Positions 8,393 through 18,041 of a stretch of 64,000 bases of DNA are shown here, piece by piece (position 1 is the stretch's first letter; every line of letters begins with the position of its first letter). The translations under genes and the position numbers were made by a program. The DNA comes from Bacteroidota bacterium. GTDB lineage: Bacteria > Bacteroidota > Bacteroidia > Palsa-948. The notes below the pieces were generated by a model that made no database searches, had not been told where the DNA came from, and saw nothing but the letters and a program-made list of their open reading frames with translations. The stretch is from positions 1 to 64,000 of the forward strand of contig JACRAM010000100.1 in the NCBI GenBank assembly GCA_016213405.1. Direction: 5' to 3'.

Positions 8393-9041
8393 TATTTCTC
8401 CCCAGAGGGTTATTTTGTAAATACTGATGAATAGTTTCTTTGTCAAAATAATTTTGCTGGACTAATTTTTCATTAAAATATTTTTTATCCAATTCTTTTG
8501 TACTTCCTTTTATCATACCAGGATTACCGACCACTATAGAAAAATCAGGTACTGATTTATTAACTAATGTTCCGGCTGCAATTAAGCAGCCTTTTCCTAT
8601 TTTAATGTTGGGTAGAATGGTGGATTTTGCACCGATAAAAGTATATTCTCCAATAATAACCTCACCTGAAATATAGCCCATACGTTCGTCTTGCGGTGCT
8701 TTGATGTAACTTTCTCCTCCATATAATCTTATTGCAATATGGCTGCTATGAGTGAAAATACCCACCCATGCACCTATTTGACAACCTTCTCCAATCATAA
8801 CTTTATTAGTCGCATCAATGATAGAATAATGCCAAATCCAAACATTATTCCCAATTTGCAAATTATTTTTGTTCATGATAATAACAGATGAAGATATTCT
8901 TGTGTGCTTTTTGAATTTAGAGTCAAAGCAGCTGTAATAGCCGTATACCATAAAAGGTCTGGAAAAAAAACTGAACCAATTCTGAATGATTGAAATAACT
9001 CTGCCGAAAGGGGAAAAGTATATTTGTTTTTTTAGTTCCAT
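8385..9041 (-). CDS. Left-handed beta-helix acyltransferase
   Basis: A 218-residue protein whose centre (about residues 50-175) is made of hexapeptide turns: VIIMNKNNLQIGNNVWI, VMIGEGCQIGAWVGI, VIIGEYTFIGAKSTI and KIGKGCLIAAGTLV, ending in the typical VVGNPGMIKG. This is the trimeric LbH fold of O-acetyl/N-acyl transferases that use acetyl-CoA. The putative catalytic histidine lies in FTHSSHIA. In a polysaccharide locus it most likely acylates a sugar of the repeat unit. The 114 bases between it and the next gene hold nothing convincing. Confidence 0.85.
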   Translation of the reverse strand: MELKKQIYFSPFGRVISIIQNWFSFFSRPFMVYGYYSCFDSKFKKHTRISSSVIIMNKNNLQIGNNVWIWHYSIIDATNKVMIGEGCQIGAWVGIFTHSSHIAIRLYGGESYIKAPQDERMGYISGEVIIGEYTFIGAKSTILPNIKIGKGCLIAAGTLVNKSVPDFSIVVGNPGMIKGSTKELDKKYFNEKLVQQNYFDKETIHQYLQNNPLGRNIE

Positions 9042-9155
9042 CTTGATTTTTTCTAGATAGTTATGATTTTTGCATTAACCATTTTTTTAGAAGCGGATTA
9101 TTATATTGAATCATGAGAAAAGCAATTAGAATGCTCATTTAGTTCTATTTAATAA

Positions 9156-10349
9156 TCAGGATTTCATTATCAAAAAAATTATTTTTTCAAGATTCAAGTC
9201 TTTAGACATATTCTTGCAAGCATAAGTAAATCCGTTTTCACCCATTTTTATTAATTTCTCTGCCGGCAGATTCCTTATTTCAGTCATGCATTTTGATAAT
9301 TGTTTAATATTTTCAGGTTCTAAAACATAGCCGCAATTTGCCTCTTTAATACAAGAAGCAGAATCACTGCCATCATCAACGCATGCAATAATAGGTTTTT
9401 TAGAAAACATATAAGCAGGAAGTTTAGATGGAATAGAGAAACTGGCAGCGCCTTTTATTAAAGGAAGCAATAATACATCAGCCAAACTTTGTATTTCAGG
9501 CACTTTTCCATCTGGGACTGACCAAAATTCTATTGTGCCCTCTTTTATGCCATTTACTTTTTTTTCCAATATTTTTCTCATTGAGCCAGAACCTGCTATA
9601 ACCAAACGGCTATTAGATAGTTTAGCATCTAAAAAAGAATTTATTAGTAATTGCACTCCTGCAGTGGCGCCAATATTTCCTAAATACATAAAAGTAAACG
9701 GGGCATGATTAGATTTTTTTAGTTTGTCTTCTTGTTCGTACTTGACAAATGTTTTTTCGTCCTGCCAGTTTAGAACAACGTTTATTTTATCATAAGATAT
9801 TTTTCTGGTTTCAGTAAGATATAATTTCATTTTCTCTGAAATCGTAATGATTTTGTCTGCGTTTTTTAGTACGTATTTATCTATACGGAATAAAATAAAA
9901 TAAAGCAATTTGCCAATCAGATATTTTTTCTTGGTTAATGATTCCGGGTAAATATCCTGTACATGAATAATGATGGGAACATTAAATTTATTTGCAGCAG
10001 CTACAGCGAGGCACTGCGCTATCAACGGCCATGTGTTAGCGTATATTACTTTTATATTTTTATGATTTTTCGAAATGTATTTATAACAATATTTCCCAAA
10101 GCTATAGCTTTCAATAAACCTTCCTAATATATTTGGTTGAGGACTGACGAAAGAATTTGACTGAATATGGTTAAAATTATATTCCGAATTCATTGTATTG
10201 AACTTGAACCCAAGGGGACGGGAAGGTTTTGGAGAAATAACTGTTACGATCTCTTTTGCTGAAATAGCATTTGCAATATCAAATGATAATTTTGCAGACA
10301 CTACAGGCTCAGGTGGAAAAACAGCTGAAATAATTAAATTGGTTTTCAT
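9156..10349 (-). CDS. Glycosyltransferase family 4 (GT-B fold)
   Basis: This 397-residue cytoplasmic glycosyltransferase has an N-terminal acceptor domain starting MKTNLIISAVFPPEP and a C-terminal donor domain of the GT1/GT4 type from about residue 205 (FTFMYLGNIGATAGVQ). It also has VIAGSGSMRK, the PLIKGAASFSIPSKLPAYM region and the late EANCGYVLEPEN that sits in the nucleotide-sugar site of WbuB-like enzymes. It should add one sugar of the repeat unit on the inner membrane face. Confidence 0.88.
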   Translation of the reverse strand: MKTNLIISAVFPPEPVVSAKLSFDIANAISAKEIVTVISPKPSRPLGFKFNTMNSEYNFNHIQSNSFVSPQPNILGRFIESYSFGKYCYKYISKNHKNIKVIYANTWPLIAQCLAVAAANKFNVPIIIHVQDIYPESLTKKKYLIGKLLYFILFRIDKYVLKNADKIITISEKMKLYLTETRKISYDKINVVLNWQDEKTFVKYEQEDKLKKSNHAPFTFMYLGNIGATAGVQLLINSFLDAKLSNSRLVIAGSGSMRKILEKKVNGIKEGTIEFWSVPDGKVPEIQSLADVLLLPLIKGAASFSIPSKLPAYMFSKKPIIACVDDGSDSASCIKEANCGYVLEPENIKQLSKCMTEIRNLPAEKLIKMGENGFTYACKNMSKDLNLEKIIFLIMKS

Positions 10350-10380
10350 ATTAAATCAAGATGCACAATCCCAAACAAAT

Positions 10381-11388
10381 TCATTTTGCCTTATATTTTG
10401 AAATCAGTTTTCTTTTATTATAAACGCTGTATCGAAAAATCATTTTTATCAAATATTTAATTATTCCTTTAATCCCGGAATTATTAATTACTGAAAAGGG
10501 CTCCAACGGGATATCAAAGTTCCTGTCAACTTGCCTTATTATGTTTTCTGTTTCATCCAGTTCAATAAAATAGGGCACGTATAAATTATCAACTATTGTG
10601 CGTGATTGTTCTCTCCAGCCTAAATCAACGATATCATTTTTAAAAAACCTTACATGATGAAAATGATAAAATATTGCTTCAAATTTTGATTTTGAGGTTT
10701 TGTCAAAAAAAAGTATTCGATTATTTTTTCTTTCAATGAACTCGTATTGCTCTACATTCCATGCAGCAATTCCCCCTCCAAGATGCTGTAATACATGCAC
10801 ACCTTTGAAACGCGTTGTCCAGTCGTCTAAATATTTTTGATCGCCAAATTTGTCGTCTTCATACCGATTGAAACACCAGTCAATGCAGGCATCTCGCCAC
10901 CAGCGTAACGCTTTCGTTCCATTTTCGTCATTCACAAAAGTGATGAATTGCACGCAATAAACTCCTGAGGAAGAAACGCGGTTGAATTTCAATGGGTAGC
11001 GATGTTCTGTCAGGAGTATAGATTTACTGCTCATTTCATCGAACAACACATTTGGATTTTGATAAAAAAACAAATCGGCATCAATGTAAGTGCAGTTGGG
11101 AACATTATACTTTTCAATTATATATAATATGGATGATGATGTACAAGTCCAGCAATATTCAGCTTTGGTTCTTGTGGGTTTAACAGCTAATAACTTATCA
11201 TCTTCAAATTCCGAAAGTGATATAATGGTTGCTTTTTGAAGTTTTAGTTTATTTAGAATATTATAGCTTCTATCATCAAATGCAAAAATATAGAGATGAA
11301 AATTATCACATGATTTTTCCAGGGACCTGTACATGGTTAGACCTTTAATCAGATAAAAGGAATCAAATAATGTACAGTAGTAGAACAT
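10381..11388 (-). CDS. GT-A type glycosyltransferase
   Basis: A 335-residue protein with the layout of GT8-like nucleotide-diphospho-sugar transferases: an N-terminal Rossmann strand (MFYYCTLFDSFYLIKGL), a helical stretch, then the metal-binding DxD at about D103-D105 in TYIDADLFFYQNP. The later GVHVLQHLGGGIAAW region fits the acceptor side. Its own promoter-like element lies at 11473-11503, giving a leader of about 85 bases. It probably heads the second half of the polysaccharide operon (10381 down to 5329). Confidence 0.78.
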   Translation of the reverse strand: MFYYCTLFDSFYLIKGLTMYRSLEKSCDNFHLYIFAFDDRSYNILNKLKLQKATIISLSEFEDDKLLAVKPTRTKAEYCWTCTSSSILYIIEKYNVPNCTYIDADLFFYQNPNVLFDEMSSKSILLTEHRYPLKFNRVSSSGVYCVQFITFVNDENGTKALRWWRDACIDWCFNRYEDDKFGDQKYLDDWTTRFKGVHVLQHLGGGIAAWNVEQYEFIERKNNRILFFDKTSKSKFEAIFYHFHHVRFFKNDIVDLGWREQSRTIVDNLYVPYFIELDETENIIRQVDRNFDIPLEPFSVINNSGIKGIIKYLIKMIFRYSVYNKRKLISKYKAK

Positions 11389-11472
11389 TGAAGTAAAAAA
11401 AATATTAATTATAATTTATTCAATGTTTCTAACATTATGTAAATGGGTCATTCAGTGTGGAAAAGATATGTG

Positions 11473-11503
11473 CAAACTTAATTTTTTACTATTGATTTCT
11501 CAA
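11473..11503 (-). promoter_or_regulatory. Minus-strand promoter TTG-N20-TAAGTTTG
   Basis: Read on the minus strand, TTG (11503-11501) is followed after 20 bases by TAAGTTTG (11480-11473), a full match to the Bacteroidota consensus. It points at the glycosyltransferase starting at 11388 and sits in the 369-base AT-rich gap between divergent genes. Confidence 0.6.
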
Positions 11504-11685
11504 CTTAATATTGAACTCAAGTGTTATTAATATGAATTTATTTTTTCAAAATATTAAAGTAAGTAGTTATCTTTTTTAAAATAATAGCAAAATTAGTCAA
11601 TTTTATTTTTAACATGTCACGTAACATGAAAATGAATCCTTATTTTCCCTCACAAGTGTATTTTAAGCAGTTAGAAAATATATTC

Positions 11686-11714
11686 TTGCATAGATGGCTA
11701 AAAGAATAAATTTG
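11686..11714 (+). promoter_or_regulatory. Promoter TTG-N18-TAAATTTG for the GT-C-like gene
   Basis: TTG at 11686-11688 and TAAATTTG at 11707-11714, spacing 18. The ATG at 11758 follows 43 bases later. Together with the minus-strand promoter at 11473-11503 this shows that the 369-base gap is a divergent promoter region. Confidence 0.6.
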
Positions 11715-11757
11715 AAAAGGATACCAATAAACTAATATTGAATTAAAATCATTCTGT

Positions 11758-13593
11758 ATGCAACGAAATTTAATTTATCTATTGTTTACTGTATTTCTTT
11801 GGTTTGTTTTTGGTACCACTCTCTGCATAATTATTTGGGGAATGAATAAAGGGTTTGATTTTACTGATGAAGGTTTTAATATTCTTTCGTTTTCTAAAGG
11901 TCAGGAAAATGTCTTGAACTTCATTCCGATATATCTATTAATAAGTAAGTTGTCTGGTACATTTGAGTTTGGAATTTTGTTTTTTAGAATTTTAAGATTG
12001 ACTCTTTTATTGTTATCATCTTTTGTTTTTTCATTCGGTTTTGTTAAATGGTTTCGTTTAACGATGAAATCCAATCTCCCGACTTTCAATTTGTTTTACC
12101 CAATCATTTTTCTTTCAACCCTTATGAGTTATGCGTTTGGCTATCAAATTTTATCATATAATTCACTTACGCTTTGTGTAGTTCAAATAGTAATAGGGTT
12201 ATTTTTTTTGTATGTATGGTTTATCCAACAGGAAGAGAAAAATGTAATAAGAATAAGAGCCATTCTTGTGTCTATTGGTTTTTTGGTAGCGCTATTATTT
12301 TTAATCAAGTATCCAACGGCAATTATTTTAATGATTGTTTTAGGAATAATTTTTCTTATTACTGAGTTGAAATTAAATGACAAGAAAATAAAAGATGTTC
12401 TTTTTAACGCTCTATCAGTTTTTGTCGGTATTATATTGTTGGGACTATTGTTATCTGCTTGTTTTCATTCGCCCATGTACATAATCAATGGTATCCTAAA
12501 AGGGAAAGAATATTTGCCTGCTCATAATGCCGATTTTCTTTTTCATCTGTATGCTGAAGATTATTTTGATAATTTTCTGAAAATAATTATTTATCATAAA
12601 ATAATGCTTATAAGTCCGATTATAATGTGGCTGTTCTTCAGATTCTCTTATAGAAAAATATTTTTTATTTCAGCCGTTATTTGTTTTTTATTAATAGCAA
12701 ATGATGTTTTAGTCAATGAATATTACAAAGCAGGAATGACTCATATCTATGTTGCTTCTGCATTTTACAGACTGATAGCCCTGTTTTCTATTATATTCCT
12801 TGTTCTAAACATTATTGATAAACGAGCGAGGAATTTATGGCTGCCGTTTATTTCAAATCGCTTAATTTTTTTCTGTGGACTGTTTTTATTATTCATGACT
12901 CCTATAATCTGTTCTTTTGGTACAGCCAATGTGCCATCTGTTCATATAACTCAATTTGTTTTTTCGTGGGTGTTGGTTTTTGTTTTTATCCTGTCTGCTT
13001 TATTTTCAAAATTTCTTTACACTGAATATTTATTTCTAATAGTTGTTTTTTTAATAATGATAAACATGTCATCACAAATTATTTATGGAAATGTGTATTC
13101 TCCCTATCGGATGAATGCGCCTCTGACAGAGCAGAAATTTACTGTTCCAGAACTCCCGGCAGGTAATAATATTCAGTTTGACTATGAAACAAGTGTTTTT
13201 TTGAAAAGCATTACTGAAAAACTGAAAAGCCATCATGCTCTTACCAAAGGCCAGCCGATAATTTCAATCTATAATTATCCGGGATTGATTTATTTGCTCG
13301 GAGGCCGCTCCCCGGGAAATGCTTTGTATTTCGACACTGGGTTTGCAAACTATTACAATAGCGGTTATTTGTTTGATTATGATAAAAGTAATTGCTTCTT
13401 TATTCGTAATTCGACTATGGAAAATTTAAACAAGACGGTTATATTGATAGAGCAGGAATTTAATGTGTCGCAACAATTATATGAATGTTTAAATAAAAAA
13501 GGAATTTGTTTCCCTGAAAAATATTTTAAAGCAGATTCCGTTCGCATTCCAGCAAAAAAAGATTATTTGTTTTTATTTCTACCAAAGAATTAA
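11758..13593 (+). CDS. GT-C-like multi-pass membrane protein
   Basis: A 611-residue protein with about ten to twelve membrane helices in the first 440 residues and a soluble C-terminal domain (about 455-611). An acidic motif in the first external loop (FDFTDEGFN, about residues 35-43) resembles the catalytic Asp/Glu loop of GT-C enzymes such as GT39/ArnT. These move a sugar from polyprenyl phosphate outside the cytoplasm. It is the only plus-strand gene in the locus and has its own promoter, so it may be controlled separately or have been inserted. I infer a GT-C role; no exact family is recognised. Confidence 0.55.
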   Translation: MQRNLIYLLFTVFLWFVFGTTLCIIIWGMNKGFDFTDEGFNILSFSKGQENVLNFIPIYLLISKLSGTFEFGILFFRILRLTLLLLSSFVFSFGFVKWFRLTMKSNLPTFNLFYPIIFLSTLMSYAFGYQILSYNSLTLCVVQIVIGLFFLYVWFIQQEEKNVIRIRAILVSIGFLVALLFLIKYPTAIILMIVLGIIFLITELKLNDKKIKDVLFNALSVFVGIILLGLLLSACFHSPMYIINGILKGKEYLPAHNADFLFHLYAEDYFDNFLKIIIYHKIMLISPIIMWLFFRFSYRKIFFISAVICFLLIANDVLVNEYYKAGMTHIYVASAFYRLIALFSIIFLVLNIIDKRARNLWLPFISNRLIFFCGLFLLFMTPIICSFGTANVPSVHITQFVFSWVLVFVFILSALFSKFLYTEYLFLIVVFLIMINMSSQIIYGNVYSPYRMNAPLTEQKFTVPELPAGNNIQFDYETSVFLKSITEKLKSHHALTKGQPIISIYNYPGLIYLLGGRSPGNALYFDTGFANYYNSGYLFDYDKSNCFFIRNSTMENLNKTVILIEQEFNVSQQLYECLNKKGICFPEKYFKADSVRIPAKKDYLFLFLPKN

Positions 13594-13600
13594 TCTAATA

Positions 13601-13645
13601 ATTCTTTTTTGAGGTATATAATATTAATATATCCTGAAAAAGAAT
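13601..13645. terminator. Bidirectional terminator-like palindrome
   Basis: A 45-base imperfect palindrome starting ATTCTTTTTTGAGG and ending CCTGAAAAAGAAT, with an AT-rich inner stem. It lies between the convergent GT-C-like and FdtB genes and carries T-runs on both strands, so it could serve both. Confidence 0.6.
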
Positions 13646-13681
13646 CAAATTTATTTTTAAGGAAGTATTGAAAAATACTAC

Positions 13682-14767
13682 TTAAAATTTATTCATTGTT
13701 TCTGCTACGTTGTAAATATCTTCTTCGGTGTGACAGAAGGATATCGGAAGACTTAAAGTAGTATTGTGAATTTCTTCGCTTATCGGATATTTCTCATCCT
13801 TGAACATTTCTTTCAGAGCAGTTTGACTATTGGGCGAAACGGGATAATGTATTTCTGTTTTAATATTGTTCTTCTGAAGATAATTTTTCAGATCATCACG
13901 TTTTGGATGGCGTATGCAGAAAATGTGAAATACATCGTAGTAATCCGGATGAACGGTGGGTTTAATGAAATCGGATTTTAATATTTTAAAATAGATGGAA
14001 GCAAGTTTTCTTTTGTGATCATTGATTTCATCGAGACGTTTAAGTTTAACCGAAAGAAAAGCAGCATGTACTTCATCCAGCCGCGAATTATATCCGACAA
14101 GTTCGTTGTAATATTTTTTCTCAGAACCGTAATTTCTCAATTTAAGGATGACTGATGCCAACGCATCGTCATTACAGACAACAGCGCCTGCATCTCCAAG
14201 CGCACCTAAGTTTTTTGTGGGATAAAAACTGAATGCACCAAAATCTCCAAAAGTGCCTGTGTTTTTGTTTTTGTACTTTGCGCCATGTGATTGAGCGCAG
14301 TCTTCAATTAACTTAAGATTGTATTTTTTGCACAGAGCCATGATTGGATCCATGTTGCAGGATTTACCGTACAGATGAACTGCGACAATCGCTTTTGTTT
14401 TTTTTGTGATACTCGCTTCAATCTTTGCAGAATCAATATTATAAGTTTCCAAGGATGGTTCTACCAAAACAGGTTTCATGTTGTTTTGAAGCACGCTCAA
14501 TATAGTTGCCACATATGTATTTGAAGGGACAATAATTTCGCTTCCTTTTTCAAAATTGAAAGCAGCAATGGATAATGTGATTGCATCCAATCCGGATGCA
14601 ACACCGATGCAGTGTTTTACAGTGTTATAGCGTGCAAATTCTTCTTCGAATATTTTTACATGACCTCCTAAAATATACCATCCCGATTTTAATACCTTAT
14701 CGAAACTCTTTGTGAATTCAGCAAAGAAGCTAGCATTAGCCAATGCAAGATTTTCGTATTCAATCAT
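13682..14767 (-). CDS. fdtB: dTDP-sugar aminotransferase, FdtB/QdtB-like
   Basis: A 361-residue DegT-family PLP enzyme. The Schiff-base lysine is about K185 in [18 protein letters not shown], preceded by [12 protein letters not shown] chose the internal ATG at 14767 because it overlaps the fdtA stop by 8 bases (ATGATTGA) and gives the conserved N-terminus [14 protein letters not shown]; the longer frame from 14815 adds an unconserved stretch. Next to an FdtA-type isomerase it should aminate C3 of a dTDP-3-keto-6-deoxyhexose, giving Fuc3N or Qui3N. The exact sugar is not decidable from sequence. Confidence 0.85.
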   Translation of the reverse strand: MIEYENLALANASFFAEFTKSFDKVLKSGWYILGGHVKIFEEEFARYNTVKHCIGVASGLDAITLSIAAFNFEKGSEIIVPSNTYVATILSVLQNNMKPVLVEPSLETYNIDSAKIEASITKKTKAIVAVHLYGKSCNMDPIMALCKKYNLKLIEDCAQSHGAKYKNKNTGTFGDFGAFSFYPTKNLGALGDAGAVVCNDDALASVILKLRNYGSEKKYYNELVGYNSRLDEVHAAFLSVKLKRLDEINDHKRKLASIYFKILKSDFIKPTVHPDYYDVFHIFCIRHPKRDDLKNYLQKNNIKTEIHYPVSPNSQTALKEMFKDEKYPISEEIHNTTLSLPISFCHTEEDIYNVAETMNKF

Positions 14768-15128
14768 TGTATTTTTCAAATATATAATCTTTTTGATCAA
14801 AAAAATCAGAAGCAAGTACCATTAATATTGCGTCTTTTGAAAAACGATGCATCTGGTGCCAGTCATTCGGTTCAAGAATTAAACATTTGTCAGGAGAGTC
14901 AAGAACAAAAACTTCTTTTTTAATATTATCATTATTGAAAATTGTGCAGCTTCCTTGTAGGCAGATTGCAGCCTGTATAGTTTTTTTATGGCGGTGCCCC
15001 CCGCGGGTTGACTCATCAACTCCATAAATGTAAAAAATTCGTTTTATGTCAAAAGGAATAACCTTTTCTATGACCGTAAGATTTCCGCGTTTGTCTGTAA
15101 AAGTTTTCAAGTTTAATAGGTGCGCCAT
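14760..15128 (-). CDS. fdtA: dTDP-4-keto-6-deoxyglucose ketoisomerase, FdtA/QdtA-like
   Basis: A 122-residue single-domain cupin of the FdtA/WxcM-like family that would convert dTDP-4-keto-6-deoxyglucose to the 3-keto isomer. Visible motifs are [10 protein letters not shown], the strand RIFYIYGVD, the catalytic His-rich RGGHRHKK (about residues 42-49) and LEPNDWHQM. It is translationally coupled to the aminotransferase downstream. The RmlA/RmlB enzymes that supply its substrate are not in the window and must be elsewhere. Confidence 0.88.
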   Translation of the reverse strand: MAHLLNLKTFTDKRGNLTVIEKVIPFDIKRIFYIYGVDESTRGGHRHKKTIQAAICLQGSCTIFNNDNIKKEVFVLDSPDKCLILEPNDWHQMHRFSKDAILMVLASDFFDQKDYIFEKYND

Positions 15129-15164
15129 AAATTCCCTTGTGAAAGTTTTTCGAAGATAGTTGTT

Positions 15165-15950
15165 TTATTTTCTTCGTTTAAAGAAATAACTTTTTAATGC
15201 AGTATTGCGAAGATTTATTCTTTCGCGAGATTCAAAATCAAAAATCAATTCGTAATGTTTGGATAAATAGTTCAACAGTTTTTCTTCATTTAGGATCCTG
15301 CATGGATATTTAGCATCGTAAATATTTTTTGGCACTTTTTGGACAGTAATCCTGTCTTCGCCCTTACTTAGTAAAGGAGTTCTGTCAATAATCAGGTATT
15401 CGAAATTACTGAGCATGATTTCATCCAGGAATTTATATGGACTTTCCAGATATTGAAGCACGGAAGCCAAAAGCAAAACATCAATTTTATATTTTGCCGT
15501 GCAGCTTTGCACATCATAAAAAAAATGTAAATTATTGTCGAAAAATGTTTTTTGTCCTTCTTTCACAAAATGCGGCTGTTCCACAATGCACCAATTGAAC
15601 TCATTGATATTTTTAAGCAAATTTTTATTCTGGTAGTAACTGCTTCCCAAAGAGCCTCCGAAATCCAGAACATTTAGTTTCCCATTGTTCTTCAGAGCAA
15701 TTAATGCTAAAGCAGATAGGAGAGGAAAAGAGTAATGAATTTTATTGAAAAGGACAGAATCTCTTTCAAAAACAGCTTCTCCGTTTTTTACTTTTAATAA
15801 AGCATCTTTTACTTTTGAAAAAATTATACCACTGTCATAACCTGAACATTTTTTTTTTGCTTCTGCCCAGGATGAGTAATTTCCATTCCACCCGTAAAAA
15901 AAGCCGGTCATGTAATTCAAAAATGCAGGTGGTATAAATTCTTTTATCAT
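15165..15950 (-). CDS. Methyltransferase, TIGR04325 family
   Basis: A 261-residue protein. It opens with the family's aromatic-rich segment (GFFYGWNGNYSSWAEA), then a SAM-binding region from about residue 90 (LNVLDFGGSLGSSYYQN, motif I) and a later DVLLLASVLQYLESP that fits motif post-I/IV. TIGR04325 proteins occur in polysaccharide loci and are predicted SAM methyltransferases; substrates are unknown. A short gap separates it from fdtA, so it is probably in the same transcript. Confidence 0.8.
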   Translation of the reverse strand: MIKEFIPPAFLNYMTGFFYGWNGNYSSWAEAKKKCSGYDSGIIFSKVKDALLKVKNGEAVFERDSVLFNKIHYSFPLLSALALIALKNNGKLNVLDFGGSLGSSYYQNKNLLKNINEFNWCIVEQPHFVKEGQKTFFDNNLHFFYDVQSCTAKYKIDVLLLASVLQYLESPYKFLDEIMLSNFEYLIIDRTPLLSKGEDRITVQKVPKNIYDAKYPCRILNEEKLLNYLSKHYELIFDFESRERINLRNTALKSYFFKRRK

Positions 15951-15975
15951 GAATGTTTTTTTCTCATGAATAAAA

Positions 15976-16704
15976 CTATTTTTTTTTATTCTTTAATACA
16001 TAGATATTGCCAAAATACAGATCAATATTTCTAGGAAAAAAATATGAAAGCAATCCTAACAAATTATTTAAAATGCTGAACGGAATTATAAAGATCCATG
16101 CAGTTAATCCTGGTATGTATTTTTTAATAGTTGTATATAAATAACTATTTATTAATAAAAAAATCAATCTGAAATCAGTTAAGTATTTTTTGTGTCGGAC
16201 GATTTCAAACCCATGTGCATCAAATAAATGTTTTAATCCAAATGAGGAATAGCGGGCGAAATCATAGGGCTGCTCGTGTTCTCCCCAGATAAAAGGAATT
16301 GTAATCAAGCAATGCCCGCCTGGTTTTACAACTTTTTTTATCTGCATAAAAAATTTGTCCGGATTAAAAACGTGTTCCAGCACTTCAAAAAACACTAATG
16401 AATCAAAAGAATTTTCTTCAAAAGGGAAATGCTCTCCATCATAAAATACTTCAATGTGTTCATTTTGGTGGGTATGCCCGGATTGTTCTATATCCATACC
16501 TGTATAGGAAGTGACTTTTGAAAAAAGATGGACATACGGTTTGCTTCCACAGCCAACATCCAATGTTTTTCCCGAAACAAATCCGGAGAATTTTTTAATA
16601 TTAATATACATGGCACTTTTTCCCAGGAAGAACGGATTAATTAAAAATGCTGTCAGTCCCGGGTGAAATAATTGCTGCAATATATAAGATTTAATTTTTT
16701 GCAT
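15976..16704 (-). CDS. Class I SAM-dependent methyltransferase
   Basis: A 242-residue protein of the Methyltransf_11/23 type. Motif I is KTLDVGCGSKPY (about residues 45-56), the acidic end of strand 2 is TGMDIEQSG, and DSLVFFEVLEHVFNP plus KPGGHCLITIPF give motifs IV and VI. The C-terminal third has two hydrophobic stretches (about 175-225) that could touch the membrane. It probably methylates a glycan or lipid-linked intermediate of this locus. Confidence 0.85.
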   Translation of the reverse strand: MQKIKSYILQQLFHPGLTAFLINPFFLGKSAMYINIKKFSGFVSGKTLDVGCGSKPYVHLFSKVTSYTGMDIEQSGHTHQNEHIEVFYDGEHFPFEENSFDSLVFFEVLEHVFNPDKFFMQIKKVVKPGGHCLITIPFIWGEHEQPYDFARYSSFGLKHLFDAHGFEIVRHKKYLTDFRLIFLLINSYLYTTIKKYIPGLTAWIFIIPFSILNNLLGLLSYFFPRNIDLYFGNIYVLKNKKK

Positions 16705-16810
16705 TTTTAATTCTATTCATATTATATCTGTGGGATGAATATTATTGTCATCAAAATATTTTTTCTTGTCTTTCATTTATTAAATAATTTAAATTTATTA
16801 TAAAACCCGT

Positions 16811-18031
16811 CTATAAACTATTTCTTAAAATCTTATCAATAACTGCTGCTCGGTTTTCTACTGTGTGATATTTTAATGTCCTTTCTTGTCCGGCTTTAGC
16901 AATCTTTTCACGTTCATCAGGGTTATTTAATAACCATTTTACTTTATCCATACATTCTTCCGCAGATTTATAAGTCACAATTTCTTTTTCAACATCAAAT
17001 AAATCAGTTAAATTTTCTCTCCAATCCGTGACCAGACATGTGCCCGTTCCTGTTGCTTCAAATAATCTGATGTTGCCCGCACATTTTTTAGCTATTTCTC
17101 CATGTATATTAAAACAAATTTTTGATGAAGCTAAAAGTTTAAACATTTCCAAGCCAAATACAGGTGGTTTTACAGAATTAATTAATTTGTTTGAGTAATA
17201 ATTAATCTTTTCATCTCCATAATTTATATTCTTTTTTAAGAGAGATATCTCATTAATTATGAAATTGCATTTAATATTTTTCAGAAAATTAATCGCATAA
17301 TACATGCCTTTTTTTGAAAGCACTCTGGATCTGGTTTCTAAATTTCCAAATATGCTTATGTTAATATCTTCTTCAAGCATCTTTTCAATATACTCTATTC
17401 TTGATTTATGCAATCCATATCCTGTAAACAAAGAACCTGTAAAAATAAAATCTATTCTGGGATAATTCTTTGTTTCTGTTTTTAATGATTCCAGAATTGA
17501 AGGGTCAAAAGAATGATAAATTAATTCAGCAGTTGATCCCATGTCAGTAAGTTCTTTTTGCTGGCATGGGGCACAAGTAAACATAATATCAAAAGAAGAA
17601 AATGAATCGGCTATTTCTGAATTATAGGGTGCGCAAATATGGCCCACAATTAACTTAAGTGAACGAACCTCATTTCTTAAATTCTGAATCCATTTCTTAT
17701 TTAATAATTTAGTAGGATCGACCCAAACAACATCAGGTTTATAATATTTAATTTGTTCGGATATTAATTTCTGAAAAGTTAAATATTCATTGAGGTTATG
17801 TTCTTTAGCCCAGGCTCGCTGCAAAGGTTCCGCATTTGCAATAATTTCCATGGCATCAACTCCCATGTTTCTTAAATATTTACCGAAAGAACTTGTCAGT
17901 TCAACCGAGTCATTCTTTAAATGATTATGTTGTTCTTCGTAAGATAAATGAGACTTGCCAGGAAACCTTTCATAATAACTTTTTAGGTATCCATCGTAGT
18001 AATCCGTAATCCTGATAAATCTATAGCTCAC
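16811..18031 (-). CDS. CgeB-like glycosyltransferase
   Basis: A 406-residue GT-B fold protein. The C-terminal domain (about 280-400) has the features of the glyco_trans_1_2/CgeB family: KICFNIHGEIAKK, IRLFEATGTGTCLVTDW and the closing helix YHTVENRAAVI. The N-terminal half (KSYYERFPGKSHLSYEEQ) looks like the usual acceptor domain of surface-glycan enzymes. A 106-base gap separates it from the methyltransferase downstream; only 10 bases separate it from the membrane protein upstream. Confidence 0.8.
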   Translation of the reverse strand: MSYRFIRITDYYDGYLKSYYERFPGKSHLSYEEQHNHLKNDSVELTSSFGKYLRNMGVDAMEIIANAEPLQRAWAKEHNLNEYLTFQKLISEQIKYYKPDVVWVDPTKLLNKKWIQNLRNEVRSLKLIVGHICAPYNSEIADSFSSFDIMFTCAPCQQKELTDMGSTAELIYHSFDPSILESLKTETKNYPRIDFIFTGSLFTGYGLHKSRIEYIEKMLEEDINISIFGNLETRSRVLSKKGMYYAINFLKNIKCNFIINEISLLKKNINYGDEKINYYSNKLINSVKPPVFGLEMFKLLASSKICFNIHGEIAKKCAGNIRLFEATGTGTCLVTDWRENLTDLFDVEKEIVTYKSAEECMDKVKWLLNNPDEREKIAKAGQERTLKYHTVENRAAVIDKILRNSL

Positions 18032-18041
18032 AAGATTTTAT

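Noticed and set aside
9042-9155. Short 25-codon minus-strand frame between the acyltransferase and GT4 genes
   Set aside because: Too short, AT-rich, without a promoter or recognisable sequence.
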